Of a stretch of 64,000 bases of DNA, positions 17,791 through 27,771 are shown in pieces. Origin of the DNA: Mesorhizobium sp. YM1C-6-2. GTDB lineage: Bacteria; Pseudomonadota; Alphaproteobacteria; Rhizobiales; Rhizobiaceae. The translations under genes were made by a program, and so were the position numbers. Location of the stretch: positions 62,001-126,000 of the forward strand of contig NZ_RCIZ01000007.1 in NCBI RefSeq assembly GCF_003666685.1, given 5' to 3'. The notes under the pieces were generated by a model. It made no database searches and had not been told where the DNA came from. It saw only the letters and a program-made list of their open reading frames with translations. How positions within the stretch are numbered: the stretch's first letter is position 1; each line of letters starts with the position of its first letter.

Positions 17791-18126
17791 TCAGTCTTCG
17801 GTCAGAAGCCGTTCCGCGATCTCGATATCCTTGGTGAACAGCTCCGCCCAGGATTCCCCGAATCCCTTGCCGTCCGTGAGTTCCAGGAAGCCGCGCAGCA
17901 GCGTGACTTCATCGGCGAAGGTTTTGCGGAATGAGCCGTCCTCATCTGCAATGGACTCGCCATTCAGTCTCTGCAGCTTGTCAAAGGACCCCGCCCAGTC
18001 GAGGGCGATGAATTCGCCGAGCGAGCCGGGCTTCAACGTCTTGGCGTAGTTCATCGTCTCCGTCAGCAAGATCGACAACAGCTGGTTTTCTTCCTCAAGC
18101 GCGTTCTTCGAATTCCCGTAAGCCAT
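17791..18126 (-). CDS. Small soluble protein of unknown function
   Basis: A 111-residue acidic, helix-rich protein. No motif or signal peptide is visible. ATG at 18126 was preferred over the longer frame, which begins inside the preceding gene. It starts only 10 bases after the stop of the pentein gene, and so is probably the third gene of the cyclase-pentein operon. I do not recognise the family. Confidence 0.65.
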   Translation of the reverse strand: MAYGNSKNALEEENQLLSILLTETMNYAKTLKPGSLGEFIALDWAGSFDKLQRLNGESIADEDGSFRKTFADEVTLLRGFLELTDGKGFGESWAELFTKDIEIAERLLTED

Positions 18127-18136
18127 GACTTCCTCC

Positions 18137-19153
18137 TCAGGGCTGTCTGGTTGGCCTCTCGTCATTCAGTCGCATCACGAGGCAGGAGAGCGCTGCCCCG
18201 GACTTCAGGAATTCGGACAGATTGAAGATGCGCAGTTCGAGCCCGCGCGCGGTGCAGATCTTCTCGAGCTTGGCGATCTTGCGCTTCTCGCTCGGATAAT
18301 AGGGATGGGTCCGGTCGATGCCTTCGAGCGGCGAATCGCACAGCAGGCAATCTCCCAGCATGAGGCCGTTCGTCATGCCGGAGCGGACATTTTCGACCGA
18401 TGCATCCACGACGTTGCAATGCCGCTCGATCGCCCGCAGTGCTTCCGGGGCGGTCTTCTTCCGCGACAGGATCACCTCCTGGTCGTTGAGGAAGAACAGG
18501 CAGCAGTCGAGGTGATAGAGATGGTCGTCGAGGATCGGGTAGGCGATCACCTCCATGTCGAATTTCTCGGCGAACCAGGAAAGCGCGCTCCGGGACGTGC
18601 GCATCCCGTGGGCGCCGATGTAGAGGTTGCCGCGTACATGCTTGAGGTCGGCCTCGCCCTCGAAATGAAGCGGCTGCCGGCGAAACGTCGCGGGCGGAAC
18701 CTGAATGTCGAACTCGAACAGGCGCAGGAAATCGGTTCCAACGGCGGCCTCGCCGATGCGCGGTGACGAGCGGAAGCGCGAGACGACGATCGTCTCGCGC
18801 TCGAGATGGGGCAGCACGACGCCGAGATTGGCGACATAGGGTTGGTCCTGCAGGCCGGGTCGGCTCGGCAACAGGTAGACCACCGCGCGCGACGCCATGA
18901 ATTGATAGAGATCCAGGAACTGCGCCATCGCCTTGCGGCGGTCGATGCGGCGCTCCCGTTCGCTCATGGCCGCCATCAGCACGTTGTTCGGCTCTTCAGT
19001 CGACAGGAAAAGCGGCAGGCTCATCAGGAATGCCGGTCTGCCGAGCGTCCGCAGCGACGCCCGTTCGGGCGCTGGCGCCACGTCGAGCGGCTGAGCGGTA
19101 ACAGCTTCGCCCAACCCAAGATCCAGCACGCCGGCCATCCCCTCCCTTCGCAT
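18137..19153 (-). CDS. Pentein-fold hydrolase (arginine deiminase/DDAH/amidinotransferase superfamily)
   Basis: A 338-residue protein with a pentein pattern. FEGEAD is at 164-169, in place of the usual EGGD acid motif, GMRTS at about 183-187, the catalytic His is 214 (YHLDCC), TNGLML at about 261, and the catalytic Cys is 324 (SGAALSCLVMRLN) near the C-terminus. Superfamily members hydrolyse or transfer guanidino groups of arginine, methylarginines or related compounds. The altered acid motif leaves the substrate open. The start overlaps the stop of the upstream cyclase gene (TGATG at 19151-19155), so the two are co-translated. The first ~35 residues are variable and the true start may be slightly downstream. 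Confidence 0.75.
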   Translation of the reverse strand: MRREGMAGVLDLGLGEAVTAQPLDVAPAPERASLRTLGRPAFLMSLPLFLSTEEPNNVLMAAMSERERRIDRRKAMAQFLDLYQFMASRAVVYLLPSRPGLQDQPYVANLGVVLPHLERETIVVSRFRSSPRIGEAAVGTDFLRLFEFDIQVPPATFRRQPLHFEGEADLKHVRGNLYIGAHGMRTSRSALSWFAEKFDMEVIAYPILDDHLYHLDCCLFFLNDQEVILSRKKTAPEALRAIERHCNVVDASVENVRSGMTNGLMLGDCLLCDSPLEGIDRTHPYYPSEKRKIAKLEKICTARGLELRIFNLSEFLKSGAALSCLVMRLNDERPTRQP

Positions 19154-21099
19154 CACGGCGGCAGCCCCACCCTTTGAAAAGCGACGATCCACTTGTCGAT
19201 CAGATCGACCGATTTGTACGGAAGGGTCTCCTCCTGGTATTTTCGGTGCGCCGCCATCGAGAAGCCCGGGTCCAGCGCCAGGATCTTGGCCGCCACGGCG
19301 TGCGCCTCGTCCATCTTGTTGACGGCAGGATCGGCATCGCAGGCTGCGAGAATGCGCAGCAGCCACAGATCCGTCTGGACCGGCTGCGGATCGACGACCT
19401 TCATCGTGTCCACGCATTCCTTGGCCATTCCGGCTTCCTGGTAGGCCCAGCCGAGATATTCGAGATACCAGCGATCGTGGAACGGATTGCGTCGGATCGC
19501 TTCCCGCAGTTGCTCTACCGCCTGCTTTGGCCGGCCGACATAGATGAGCATGCTCGCCATCTCCGCCATCAGTTCGGCGTCGTTGGGGTTCATCTGCCGG
19601 GCCTTGTTGTAGGCAGCCTCGGCCTTCTCGTGCTCCCAACTGTAGAGGTAGGACCAGCCGAGCGCCCAGTAGCCGCGATAGTCCTTCTCGTCGAGTTCGA
19701 CGGCCTTTTTGGACAGCGCGAGGGCCTTTGCCACCGTCTCCTCGTACTGGTCCGTCCATTCGTATTCGTAGTCGAGCGCATAGGTCCAGGCGAGGCCCGC
19801 ATATACGCGCGCATAGGTGGGGTCGGCCTTGCCGGCGATCTCGAAGAGACGCCGCGCCTCCTTGTTGCTTTCCGGCGTGAATTTGTACCATTCGTGCCAG
19901 CCCTGCATGAGGTAGTCGTAGGCAATCCAGTTGTTGGCGGGCTTGCGCGCCAGCCGCCTGAGTTCGGCTTCGGCGAGCAGGCCCGTCGTGCCCATGAGCG
20001 TGCCTGCTATGGACTTCGTGATGTCGTCCTGAATCTCGAATATATGCTCCGGATTGCGGTCGTACCGCTCCGCCCAAAGGTTCTCGCCGCTCGCGGCGTC
20101 GATCAGCTGGACGGTGATGCGCACTGCCTTGTCGGACTTCTGGATGCCTCCCTCGAGCACGTAGTTCACGCCCAGATCGCTGCTCACGAGTTGCACCGGC
20201 GCGGGCTTGTCCTTGTAGTAATCGGACGCGCTGCGCGACGCGACGTAGAGGCCCGGGAACTTGGCGAGATCGGTAATCAGATCCTCGTTCATCCCTTCCG
20301 CGAAATAGTCCTGGGAAACGTCGGCACTAAGGTTCCGGAACGGCATCACGGCGATGGAAGGCTTGCTGGCAGGCATTGAGACTTCGCCCATCCCCAGCAG
20401 ATCGAAGCGCCAGGCCGCGACCAGGCCGAGGAGCAGAACGAGCGGCAAGACGCCCACCACCAGAAGCCAGCGACGGGACCGAAAATGGCGACGCAGTATG
20501 AAAGGACCGGCGCCGGCCTCCGCGGTCACGCGATAGACCTCCACTGGGTCTATGATGTTCTTCGCGCTGCGCTCTCCGACATAGGCAAAGCCGAGGCCGC
20601 CGCGATTGCCCACCTGCTCGACGACCGCCGACGAGACGAAGATGGCGCCCGGATCGCACATGGCCTGCAGCCGCGCGGCGACGATCACGCCGGTGCCATA
20701 GATGTCCTGTTCGTCGACGATCACCTCGCCGAGATTGATGCCGACGCGAAAGACGATCCGGCGGTCGTCGGGCCGCTCGGCGTTCCAGATTTCCGCCTGC
20801 TGCTGGATCTCAAAGGAGCAGCGGACCGCATCGACCGCGCTCGGGAATTCGAGCAGCGCCCCGTCGCCGGTCAGCTTGACGATGCGGCCGTGGTACTCGG
20901 CAATCAGGGGTTCGACGGTACTGCGACGGAACTGCGTCAGCGCCTCATGGGTTCCCGCCTCGTCGGCTTCCATGAGGCGGCTGTAGCCGACGACATCGAC
21001 CGACACGATAGCCGCGAGACGATGACTGGACACCGCTCCGCTCGCGCTGGCTACGGCGGGGTCGACCGGTCCAACATTGGGCGGCAGCTGGTTCGCCAT
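19153..21099 (-). CDS. Class III adenylate/guanylate cyclase with TolB-like and TPR domains
   Basis: A 648-residue protein. Residues ~28-190 form a class III nucleotidyl cyclase domain with both metal aspartates (D35 in SVDVVGYS, D79 in LTGDGALLEF) and the GINLGEVIVD motif. One membrane helix follows near 212-232, then a TolB/FlgO-like segment (SIAVMPFRNLSAD...YFAEGMNEDLITDL) at about 245-370, and TPR repeats to the end. This is a multi-copy cyclase class in rhizobia. It should make cAMP and could sense through the TPR/TolB part. It leads the operon with the pentein and the small protein. Confidence 0.9.
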   Translation of the reverse strand: MANQLPPNVGPVDPAVASASGAVSSHRLAAIVSVDVVGYSRLMEADEAGTHEALTQFRRSTVEPLIAEYHGRIVKLTGDGALLEFPSAVDAVRCSFEIQQQAEIWNAERPDDRRIVFRVGINLGEVIVDEQDIYGTGVIVAARLQAMCDPGAIFVSSAVVEQVGNRGGLGFAYVGERSAKNIIDPVEVYRVTAEAGAGPFILRRHFRSRRWLLVVGVLPLVLLLGLVAAWRFDLLGMGEVSMPASKPSIAVMPFRNLSADVSQDYFAEGMNEDLITDLAKFPGLYVASRSASDYYKDKPAPVQLVSSDLGVNYVLEGGIQKSDKAVRITVQLIDAASGENLWAERYDRNPEHIFEIQDDITKSIAGTLMGTTGLLAEAELRRLARKPANNWIAYDYLMQGWHEWYKFTPESNKEARRLFEIAGKADPTYARVYAGLAWTYALDYEYEWTDQYEETVAKALALSKKAVELDEKDYRGYWALGWSYLYSWEHEKAEAAYNKARQMNPNDAELMAEMASMLIYVGRPKQAVEQLREAIRRNPFHDRWYLEYLGWAYQEAGMAKECVDTMKVVDPQPVQTDLWLLRILAACDADPAVNKMDEAHAVAAKILALDPGFSMAAHRKYQEETLPYKSVDLIDKWIVAFQRVGLPP

Positions 21100-21196
21100 C
21101 GTCGCGGTCCCTCAGGTCCGCATCTACGGATGAAACATTCTCCCGCCGACGAGGCTAGCAGATCGCGAACCTGCTGAGAACTCCCGGAACGCCCCG

Positions 21197-21892
21197 CTAT
21201 CCGGCCCGCCCGATCGCTGCTTCGATCAGCCGCTTTGCATCGGCGGCGGCCCAGTCGGCCGGACCGTTCATATGGCCGAGCAGGCAGCCCTCGTCGTCGA
21301 TCAGCAGCGTGACGGGAAGGCCGAGCGCCAGGCCGCGCTTCTTGAGATCGTTGAAGAGGGCGAGCGTGTTGTCGCGGTAGTAGCCCAGCGCCTCGATGCC
21401 GGTCTCGGCAAGGAATTTCTTCGGCTTCACGTCGTCGCCGGTATCGACATTGACGGCGATCACCTCGAATTTCTCTCCGCCCAGTTCCTTTTGCAGCGCG
21501 TCGAGCGCCGGCATCTCCTCGCGGCATGGCGCGCACCATGTCGCCCAGAGGTTGAGGAGAACGGTCTTGCCTGCACGCTCCGCGAGCGTCATCGGCCTGC
21601 CGTCGGGCGTGTTGAAGGCGAGCGCCCGTACCGACTGCGGCGGATCGGCCGGCAGCACGGCCGCGACATCGCCGGTGGCGGAGGCCGCGACCTCCTTCGC
21701 GATATCGGTCTTGGCCGCGCAGGCCGCAACGTCGGCTTCGCTGACGGAGGTCGCCGACGTTTCGGCGCCGTTGTTGCCAGCAGGGCGGCTGGTGACATAT
21801 ACCGCGACCGCGCCAGCAAGCGCGCCCGCCACGGCCGCGAGCAGGATCAGGCGCAGCGCGGGAAACATCGATTTTTTCTTCTCTTCGGCCAT
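21197..21892 (-). CDS. TlpA-like membrane-anchored thioredoxin
   Basis: A 231-residue protein with a short positive N-terminus and one membrane anchor (about residues 10-32). A periplasmic TlpA/ResA-type thioredoxin domain follows, with active-site WCAPC (C120/C123) and the cis-proline region GLPVTLLID. Such proteins reduce disulfides for cytochrome c or copper-centre assembly. An acidic, alanine-rich linker with one extra Cys (58) precedes the domain. It is divergent from argH with 39 bases between starts, a neighbourhood typical of Rhizobiales. Confidence 0.9.
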   Translation of the reverse strand: MAEEKKKSMFPALRLILLAAVAGALAGAVAVYVTSRPAGNNGAETSATSVSEADVAACAAKTDIAKEVAASATGDVAAVLPADPPQSVRALAFNTPDGRPMTLAERAGKTVLLNLWATWCAPCREEMPALDALQKELGGEKFEVIAVNVDTGDDVKPKKFLAETGIEALGYYRDNTLALFNDLKKRGLALGLPVTLLIDDEGCLLGHMNGPADWAAADAKRLIEAAIGRAG

Positions 21893-21931
21893 AGACGATC
21901 CAACAGCACGAACTCAGGTCCGGTTACCACG

Positions 21932-23332
21932 ATGAACGATGACAAGACCAGTAACCAGATGTGGGGCGGACGTTTTGCCTCGGGTCCGGCGGCGATCATG
22001 CAGGCGATCAACGCCTCGATCTCCTTCGACAAGAAACTCTATGCGGAAGACATACGCGGCTCGATCGCACATTCCGAAATGCTGGCCGAGCGGGGCATCA
22101 TCACCAAGGCCGACCAGAAGAAGATCGCCAAGGGGCTGAAGACCATCCTCGGAGAAATCGAGTCCGGGAAGTTCGAGTTCTCGGAAAAACTCGAGGACAT
22201 CCACATGAATGTGGAGGCGAGGCTCGCCGAGCTGATCGGACCGGCAGCGGGCCGGCTGCACACGGCGCGTTCGCGCAACGACCAGGTGGCCGTCGACTTC
22301 CGGCTGTGGGTGAAGAACGAGTTCCTGCGCGTGGCGCAAGCGCTGAAGGATCTGATCGCGGCCTTCCTGGAGCGCGCGGAAGAGCATGCGGCGACGGTGA
22401 TGCCCGGCTTCACCCACATGCAGGCGGCGCAGCCGGTGACCTTCGGCCATCACTGCATGGCCTATGTCGAGATGTTCTCACGCGACCTCAGCCGCGTCCG
22501 CGACGCGATCGAGCGCATGGACGAGAGCCCGCTCGGCGCGGCGGCGCTTGCCGGCACCGGCTTCCCCGTGGACCGGCACATGACGGCGAAGGCGCTCGGC
22601 TTCCGCGACCCGACGCGCAACTCGCTGGATTCGGTGTCAGACCGCGACTTCGCGCTGGAATTCCTCTCGGTCGCCGCGATCTCGGGCACACACCTGTCGC
22701 GGCTGGCCGAAGAAATCGTCATCTGGTCGACGCCGCAGTTCGGCTTCGTGAAGCTTTCCGATTCCTTCTCGACCGGCTCCTCGATCATGCCGCAGAAGAA
22801 GAACCCGGACGCGGCCGAGCTGGTACGCGCCAAGATCGGCCGCATCAACGGCAATCTGGTCGCCCTGCTCACCGTCATGAAGGGCCTGCCGCTGACCTAT
22901 TCGAAGGACATGCAGGAGGACAAGGAAGCGGTGTTCGACGCGGCCGAGACGCTCGACCTGATGCTCGCGGCGATGACGGGCATGGTGCGCGACATGACGG
23001 TGGATGCTGCGGCGATGAAACGCGCGGCAGGCGCCGGCTATTCGACCGCCACCGACCTCGCCGACTGGCTGGTCAGGACGTTGGGATTGCCCTTCCGCGA
23101 GGCGCACCACGTGACCGGCCGGGCGGTGGCGCTGGCCGAACAGAAGAAGGTCGGGTTGGAGAAACTTGCCCTGGCCGATCTCAAGGCGATCCATCCCGGC
23201 ATCACCGAGGACGTGTTCTCGGTGTTGTCGGTGCAGAATTCGGTGAAGAGCCGCACCAGCTACGGCGGCACCGCGCCATCGGAGGTGAAGAAACAGATAC
23301 GCGCCTGGAAGAAGCGGCTGGCGAAAGCCTGA
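21932..23332 (+). CDS. argH: Argininosuccinate lyase
   Basis: A 466-residue enzyme of the fumarase/aspartase superfamily that releases arginine and fumarate in the last step of arginine synthesis. It starts with the family-typical MWGGRF block, has ARSRNDQVA near residue 115, and the superfamily signature [12 protein letters not shown] near residue 285 with the catalytic serine loop. ATG at 21932 gives the usual N-terminus. The lptM and lysA genes follow on the same strand. Confidence 0.97.
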   Translation: MNDDKTSNQMWGGRFASGPAAIMQAINASISFDKKLYAEDIRGSIAHSEMLAERGIITKADQKKIAKGLKTILGEIESGKFEFSEKLEDIHMNVEARLAELIGPAAGRLHTARSRNDQVAVDFRLWVKNEFLRVAQALKDLIAAFLERAEEHAATVMPGFTHMQAAQPVTFGHHCMAYVEMFSRDLSRVRDAIERMDESPLGAAALAGTGFPVDRHMTAKALGFRDPTRNSLDSVSDRDFALEFLSVAAISGTHLSRLAEEIVIWSTPQFGFVKLSDSFSTGSSIMPQKKNPDAAELVRAKIGRINGNLVALLTVMKGLPLTYSKDMQEDKEAVFDAAETLDLMLAAMTGMVRDMTVDAAAMKRAAGAGYSTATDLADWLVRTLGLPFREAHHVTGRAVALAEQKKVGLEKLALADLKAIHPGITEDVFSVLSVQNSVKSRTSYGGTAPSEVKKQIRAWKKRLAKA

Positions 23333-23425
23333 GCAGAGCGTTGGCGGCTCGATTTGCCGGGTGCAAAGCGGGAAATTATTCGCTACAAGCTGCGGACGGA
23401 TTTTTCCACCGGACGGATGGGCTCG

Positions 23426-23632
23426 ATGAACGGCAGCAGGGTTTTCGCGGCGATCACTTTGGTTCTGGCCGTTGCGCTGGTCGCCGGCTGCGGCCGCAAG
23501 TCGAACCTCGACACGCCCTACCAGGCTCAGGTGGACGCCCGCAAGGAAGCCGAGAAGACTGGCGGGCCAATGCCGCCGGAGCCGCAGAAACCGCGCAACG
23601 ACAAGCCGTTCATCCTCGATCCATTGCTTTGA
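23426..23632 (+). CDS. lptM: LPS translocon maturation chaperone LptM-like lipoprotein
   Basis: A 68-residue lipoprotein: signal peptide with a hydrophobic core, lipobox VAGC (Cys at about residue 22), then a short GRKSNLDTP segment and a proline-rich tail. This matches LptM/YifL, a small lipoprotein that helps LptD mature and is often encoded just upstream of lysA or dapF. lysA follows after 19 bases. ATG at 23426 was chosen because it starts the signal peptide. Confidence 0.8.
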   Translation: MNGSRVFAAITLVLAVALVAGCGRKSNLDTPYQAQVDARKEAEKTGGPMPPEPQKPRNDKPFILDPLL

Positions 23633-23651
23633 CCGTTTCCGCGCCGACCAC

Positions 23652-24917
23652 ATGAACCATTTCCACTATCGCGACGGCGTGCTCCACGCCGAGGACGTCG
23701 CCATTCCGGAGATCGCCGCAGTCGTCGGAACGCCCTTCTATTGTTATTCGACGGCGACGCTGACGCGACACTACAAGGTCTTCTCCAAGGCCTTTTCAGG
23801 CATGGACAGCCTGGTCTGCTATGCGTTGAAGGCGAACTCCAACCAGGCGGTGCTGCGCGTGCTGGCGAAGCTCGGCGCCGGCGCCGACGTGGTGTCGGAA
23901 GGCGAGATGCGCCGCGCGCTTGCCGCCGGCATACCGGCCAGCAAGATCGTCTTCTCCGGCGTCGGCAAGACGGCGCGGGAAATGGACTTTGCACTCGACG
24001 CCGGCATCTTCTGCTTCAATGTCGAATCCGAGCCGGAACTGGAACTGCTGTCGGCGCGCGCAATGCGGCTGGGCGCCACCGCGCCGGTTTCCCTGCGCAT
24101 CAATCCGGACGTCGACGCGAAGACCCACAAGAAGATCTCGACCGGCAAGGCGGAGAACAAGTTCGGCATCCCGTGGCAGCGCGCCCGGACCGTCTACAAG
24201 CGTGCTGCGGAACTGCCGGGGATCAAGGTGACCGGCATCGACATGCATATCGGCAGCCAGATCACCGAGCTGCAGCCTTTCGACGACGCCTTCGCGCTGC
24301 TGGCCGAACTGGTGGGAACGCTGAAGGCTGACGGCCATGCGATCGATCATGTCGATCTCGGCGGCGGGCTCGGCATCCCCTACCGCACCGACAACGATCC
24401 GCCGCCGCTGCCCGACGCCTATGCCGAGATCGTCAGCAAGCGCATCGCGCCGCTCGGCCTGAAGGTCATGTTCGAGCCGGGCCGGCTGATCGTCGGCAAT
24501 GCCGGCATACTGGTCACGCAGGTCATCTACGCCAAGGAAGGCAACGCCAAGAACTTCCTCATCGTCGACGCGGCTATGAACGATCTGATCCGGCCGACGC
24601 TCTACGACGCCTTCCACGACATCCGCCCGGTGCTGGAGGCGAAGCCCGACGCGCCGCGCATGACGGCCGACGTCGTCGGCCCGGTCTGCGAAACCGGCGA
24701 TTTCCTCGGCCTCGACCGCGACCTGCCGAAGCTGAAGTCGGACGACCTGATCGCGGTGGGCACCGCCGGCGCCTATGGCGCGGTACAGGCCGGCACCTAC
24801 AACTCGCGTCTCCTGGTGCCGGAAGTGCTCGTAGACGGCGACCGCTTCCATGTCGTGCGCCCACGCGGCACCTACGAGGAACTGATCGCGCTGGATTCGG
24901 TTCCGGAGTGGCTATAG
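23652..24917 (+). CDS. lysA: Diaminopimelate decarboxylase
   Basis: A 421-residue fold-type III PLP enzyme making lysine from meso-diaminopimelate. The PLP lysine is K60 (CYALKANSNQ), the phosphate-binding glycine motif is DLGGGLGIPY, FEPGR lies in the barrel, and the catalytic CETGD cysteine motif and the GTAGAYG loop are near the C-terminus. It is part of the argH-lptM-lysA run. The downstream 107 bases before the next gene hold no obvious terminator. Confidence 0.97.
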   Translation: MNHFHYRDGVLHAEDVAIPEIAAVVGTPFYCYSTATLTRHYKVFSKAFSGMDSLVCYALKANSNQAVLRVLAKLGAGADVVSEGEMRRALAAGIPASKIVFSGVGKTAREMDFALDAGIFCFNVESEPELELLSARAMRLGATAPVSLRINPDVDAKTHKKISTGKAENKFGIPWQRARTVYKRAAELPGIKVTGIDMHIGSQITELQPFDDAFALLAELVGTLKADGHAIDHVDLGGGLGIPYRTDNDPPPLPDAYAEIVSKRIAPLGLKVMFEPGRLIVGNAGILVTQVIYAKEGNAKNFLIVDAAMNDLIRPTLYDAFHDIRPVLEAKPDAPRMTADVVGPVCETGDFLGLDRDLPKLKSDDLIAVGTAGAYGAVQAGTYNSRLLVPEVLVDGDRFHVVRPRGTYEELIALDSVPEWL

Positions 24918-25024
24918 CCGCCCGGTGACGGCCAATCACGATTTCCGGAAGCGCCTCGCCTTTGCCGCACTTACTGCTATCTTAAGGCATCGGCCGCGTC
25001 ACAGCGCGGTAACTGGAAGGGCCG

Positions 25025-27709
25025 ATGACGGAAACGAATGCGGCAGGAACTGACCTCGGTCTGACGACCAGGCTGGCGCGGACGCGCTTTGCGGTCCGTG
25101 CGGCGATGGTCGTCGAACGCGGCTGGCCGCTCGTCCTTCCCCTGCTGCTGGTCGCTGTCCTCTTCCTGAGCCTCTCCTGGCTCGGCGTCTTCCGCGTCCT
25201 GCCCGATCTTGCTCGGCTTGCCGTCGTGGTCGGCTTCGGCATTGCCGCCCTCGCCTCGCTGTATCCGTTGCGCTTCTACCGCCACCCGACATCGGGCGAG
25301 ATCGATCGTCGCATCGAGCGCGCCAACGAACTCGTCCACACGCCCGTTCTGGTGCAGACCGATCGGCCGGTCGGGCGAGCAGAGGGCCAGGGCGGCGGCG
25401 CCTTCGCTGAGGCGCTGTGGCGCGAGCATCAGCGCCGCATGGCGGCGAGCCTCGGCGGCGTCGGCGGCGACCTCCCGCGCACCCGCGTTCCCGAGCGCGA
25501 CCCGTGGGGCATCCGCGCTGTCGCCGCGCTGTTGCTGGTCACCGCCTTCGCCTTCTCCTTCGGACCGTTCGGCGGCTCGCTCCGCGATGGCTTCAAGGCG
25601 CATGGCTGGATGGAGACTGTGCCGCCGCGCATCGACGCCTGGGTGACGCCGCCGGCCTACACCGGCAAGGCGCCGGTGTTCCTGACCTCGAACAGCAATG
25701 CACCGGCGAGTGGCCAGGCGGCCAACCCGTCCGCCGATCAGGCGGTGCGCCCGCCGCCCTCCACCTTCACCGTGCCTGAGAACAGCGAGCTGTCGCTTCG
25801 CGTGACGGGCGGCTCAGGCGAGGAGACGCTTGCCTTCACCGACGCTGCAGGCAACACCCGGGACATCGCGCCACAGGGCGCGCCGGCCGGACAGGATAAC
25901 GAAGCCGCAGACGCTGAGCCGGCTGCAGCGCCCACCGCCACGACGGGCCTGCGCCAGTTTACGGGCAAGCTGACGACGGACGGCGTTCTTACGCTGAAGT
26001 CTGGCGACCGCGACATTTCCAGCTGGACCTTTGCGGTGACGCCGGACCGCGCTCCGGTGATCCGCTTCTCCGACGAGCCGAAACGCGCGGCGAACGGCGC
26101 GCTGGAACTCGCCTATGAGGTCGAGGACGACTACGGCGCGACCGAAGCGTTCGCGGATTTCGAGCTGGAGGAAACACCGTCAGCCGAAGCGCACCCGCTC
26201 TATGGCGCGCCCGAGATGAAGCTCACCCTGCCGCGCCGCGACGCCAAGGGGCCGGCGGCGAAGACGTCGCGCGACCTGACCGAACATGTCTGGTCGGGAT
26301 CGCGGATAAAGCTGACGCTGAAGGCCAAGGACGCCGCCGGCCAGGAAGCGTCGAGCGAAACCAAGACCTTCGTGATGCCGGAGAAGATCTTCACCAATCC
26401 GCTTGCCAGGGCGGTGGTCGAGCACGGCAAGATCTTCTCGCTGGACACCAACCGCAAGCAGGACACGCTCAACCTTATCGACGCCATCACGATCAGGCCG
26501 GAGGACACGTTCGAGAACCCCTCGCACTATCTCGGCATCATGGCCGGGCGCACCCAGCTCGAGATGGCCGCTACCGACGAGCAGTTGCGCGAGGTCGCCG
26601 ACTATATGTGGGAGATGGCGCTGTCGATCGAGGACGGCGACCTGTCGGCCGCCGAGAAGCGCCTGCGCCAGGCACAGGAGGCGCTGCAGCAGGCGCTTGA
26701 GAACAACGCCTCCGAGGAAGAGATCGACAAGCTGATGGCCGAGCTGCGCGAGGCCATGGACGAGTTCCTGCGCGAATTCGCCGAGCGGGCGATGCAGAAC
26801 CCGAACATGGCCGAGAACATGCCGCAGAACGGCCAGGAGCTGCGCCAGAACGACCTGCAGCGCATGCTCGACCAGATCGAGAACCTGGCGAAATCAGGCA
26901 ACCGCGACCAGGCCAAGGACCTGCTCGCGCAGTTGCAGGAGATGATGAACAACCTGCAGGCGGGCCGCCAGCAGCCCGGCCAGGATGGGCAGCAGAACTC
27001 CGAGATGCGCCAGCAGATGGACAAGCTCGGCGAGATCATGCGCCGCCAGCAGGAGATGATGAACGAGACGTTCCGCATGGATCAGATGCAGCGCGGACAG
27101 CAGCAGCAAGGTCCGGGCGGCGAGCAGCAGCAGGGCGAGAATGGCGAGGGCCAGCAGCCCGGACAGCAGGGGCAAGGCCAGCAGCCGGGCCAGGGCCAGC
27201 CGATGACGCCGGAAGAATTCGCCGAGGCGATGCGCCAGTTGCAGCAGGGCCAGGGCCAGTTGCAGGGCGAGCTCGAGGCGCTGATGAAGGGCCTCGAAGG
27301 CATGGGCATGCAGCCCGGCGAAGGGTTTGGCGAGGCCGGCGACGCGATGGGCGAGGCGGAAGGCTCGCTCGGGCGCGGCGAAGGCGACCGCGCCGTCGGC
27401 CAGCAGGGCCGTGCGCTGGAAGCCCTGCGCAAGGGCGCGCAGGACATGATGAACCAGATGATGCAGGCCCAGCAGGGCGAGGAAGGCGGCGGCCAGGAAG
27501 GCGGCCGTCAGCAGAATGCCGACCGCGACCCGCTTGGCCGTCCGCGCGCCACGCGAGGCCCGGATTTCGGCGACTCCGTCACCGTGCCCGACGAGATCGA
27601 CGTGCAGCGTGCCCGCCAGATCCTGGAAGCCATTCGCAAGCGGCTCGGCAACGCGCTCAGCCCCGAACTGGAGCGGAGCTACCTCGAGCGGCTGCTGGAG
27701 ATGAAATAG
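25025..27709 (+). CDS. TIGR02302 family protein (DUF4175-like) with Gln/Gly-rich C-terminal region
   Basis: An 894-residue protein typical of alphaproteobacteria. There are two N-terminal membrane helices (about residues 35-55 and 62-80) and a third near 160-180. A beta-rich extracytoplasmic part follows, with the conserved WVTPPAYTGKAPVFL segment near 207. A long alpha-helical, Gln- and Met-rich low-complexity region (about 500-840) follows and ends in a conserved VPDEIDVQRARQILEAIRKR block. The function is unknown; a cell-envelope role is likely from topology. The repeat-like composition of 26,900-27,500 reflects this coding region and is not a DNA repeat array. Confidence 0.9.
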   Translation: MTETNAAGTDLGLTTRLARTRFAVRAAMVVERGWPLVLPLLLVAVLFLSLSWLGVFRVLPDLARLAVVVGFGIAALASLYPLRFYRHPTSGEIDRRIERANELVHTPVLVQTDRPVGRAEGQGGGAFAEALWREHQRRMAASLGGVGGDLPRTRVPERDPWGIRAVAALLLVTAFAFSFGPFGGSLRDGFKAHGWMETVPPRIDAWVTPPAYTGKAPVFLTSNSNAPASGQAANPSADQAVRPPPSTFTVPENSELSLRVTGGSGEETLAFTDAAGNTRDIAPQGAPAGQDNEAADAEPAAAPTATTGLRQFTGKLTTDGVLTLKSGDRDISSWTFAVTPDRAPVIRFSDEPKRAANGALELAYEVEDDYGATEAFADFELEETPSAEAHPLYGAPEMKLTLPRRDAKGPAAKTSRDLTEHVWSGSRIKLTLKAKDAAGQEASSETKTFVMPEKIFTNPLARAVVEHGKIFSLDTNRKQDTLNLIDAITIRPEDTFENPSHYLGIMAGRTQLEMAATDEQLREVADYMWEMALSIEDGDLSAAEKRLRQAQEALQQALENNASEEEIDKLMAELREAMDEFLREFAERAMQNPNMAENMPQNGQELRQNDLQRMLDQIENLAKSGNRDQAKDLLAQLQEMMNNLQAGRQQPGQDGQQNSEMRQQMDKLGEIMRRQQEMMNETFRMDQMQRGQQQQGPGGEQQQGENGEGQQPGQQGQGQQPGQGQPMTPEEFAEAMRQLQQGQGQLQGELEALMKGLEGMGMQPGEGFGEAGDAMGEAEGSLGRGEGDRAVGQQGRALEALRKGAQDMMNQMMQAQQGEEGGGQEGGRQQNADRDPLGRPRATRGPDFGDSVTVPDEIDVQRARQILEAIRKRLGNALSPELERSYLERLLEMK

Positions 27710-27771
27710 GTCTGCCTCGAAATGCAGGGATACCTGCTGCGCGGCAGCCTCGCCACGCAAGTTTCGATAAT

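Noticed and set aside
19153-20077. Long frame fused to the pentein gene (18137-20077) read as one protein
   Set aside because: The extra N-terminal part is an out-of-frame reading of the TPR region of the cyclase; the ATG at 19153 with TGATG overlap is the better start.
21961-23655. 564-residue plus-strand frame over argH
   Set aside because: It is out of frame with argH, which has full family motifs; the alternative product is Gly/Arg-rich and featureless.
26900-27500. Apparent tandem DNA repeat (CAGCAG/GGCCAG-rich)
   Set aside because: It is the Gln/Gly-rich low-complexity coding region of the TIGR02302 protein with no fixed repeat unit.
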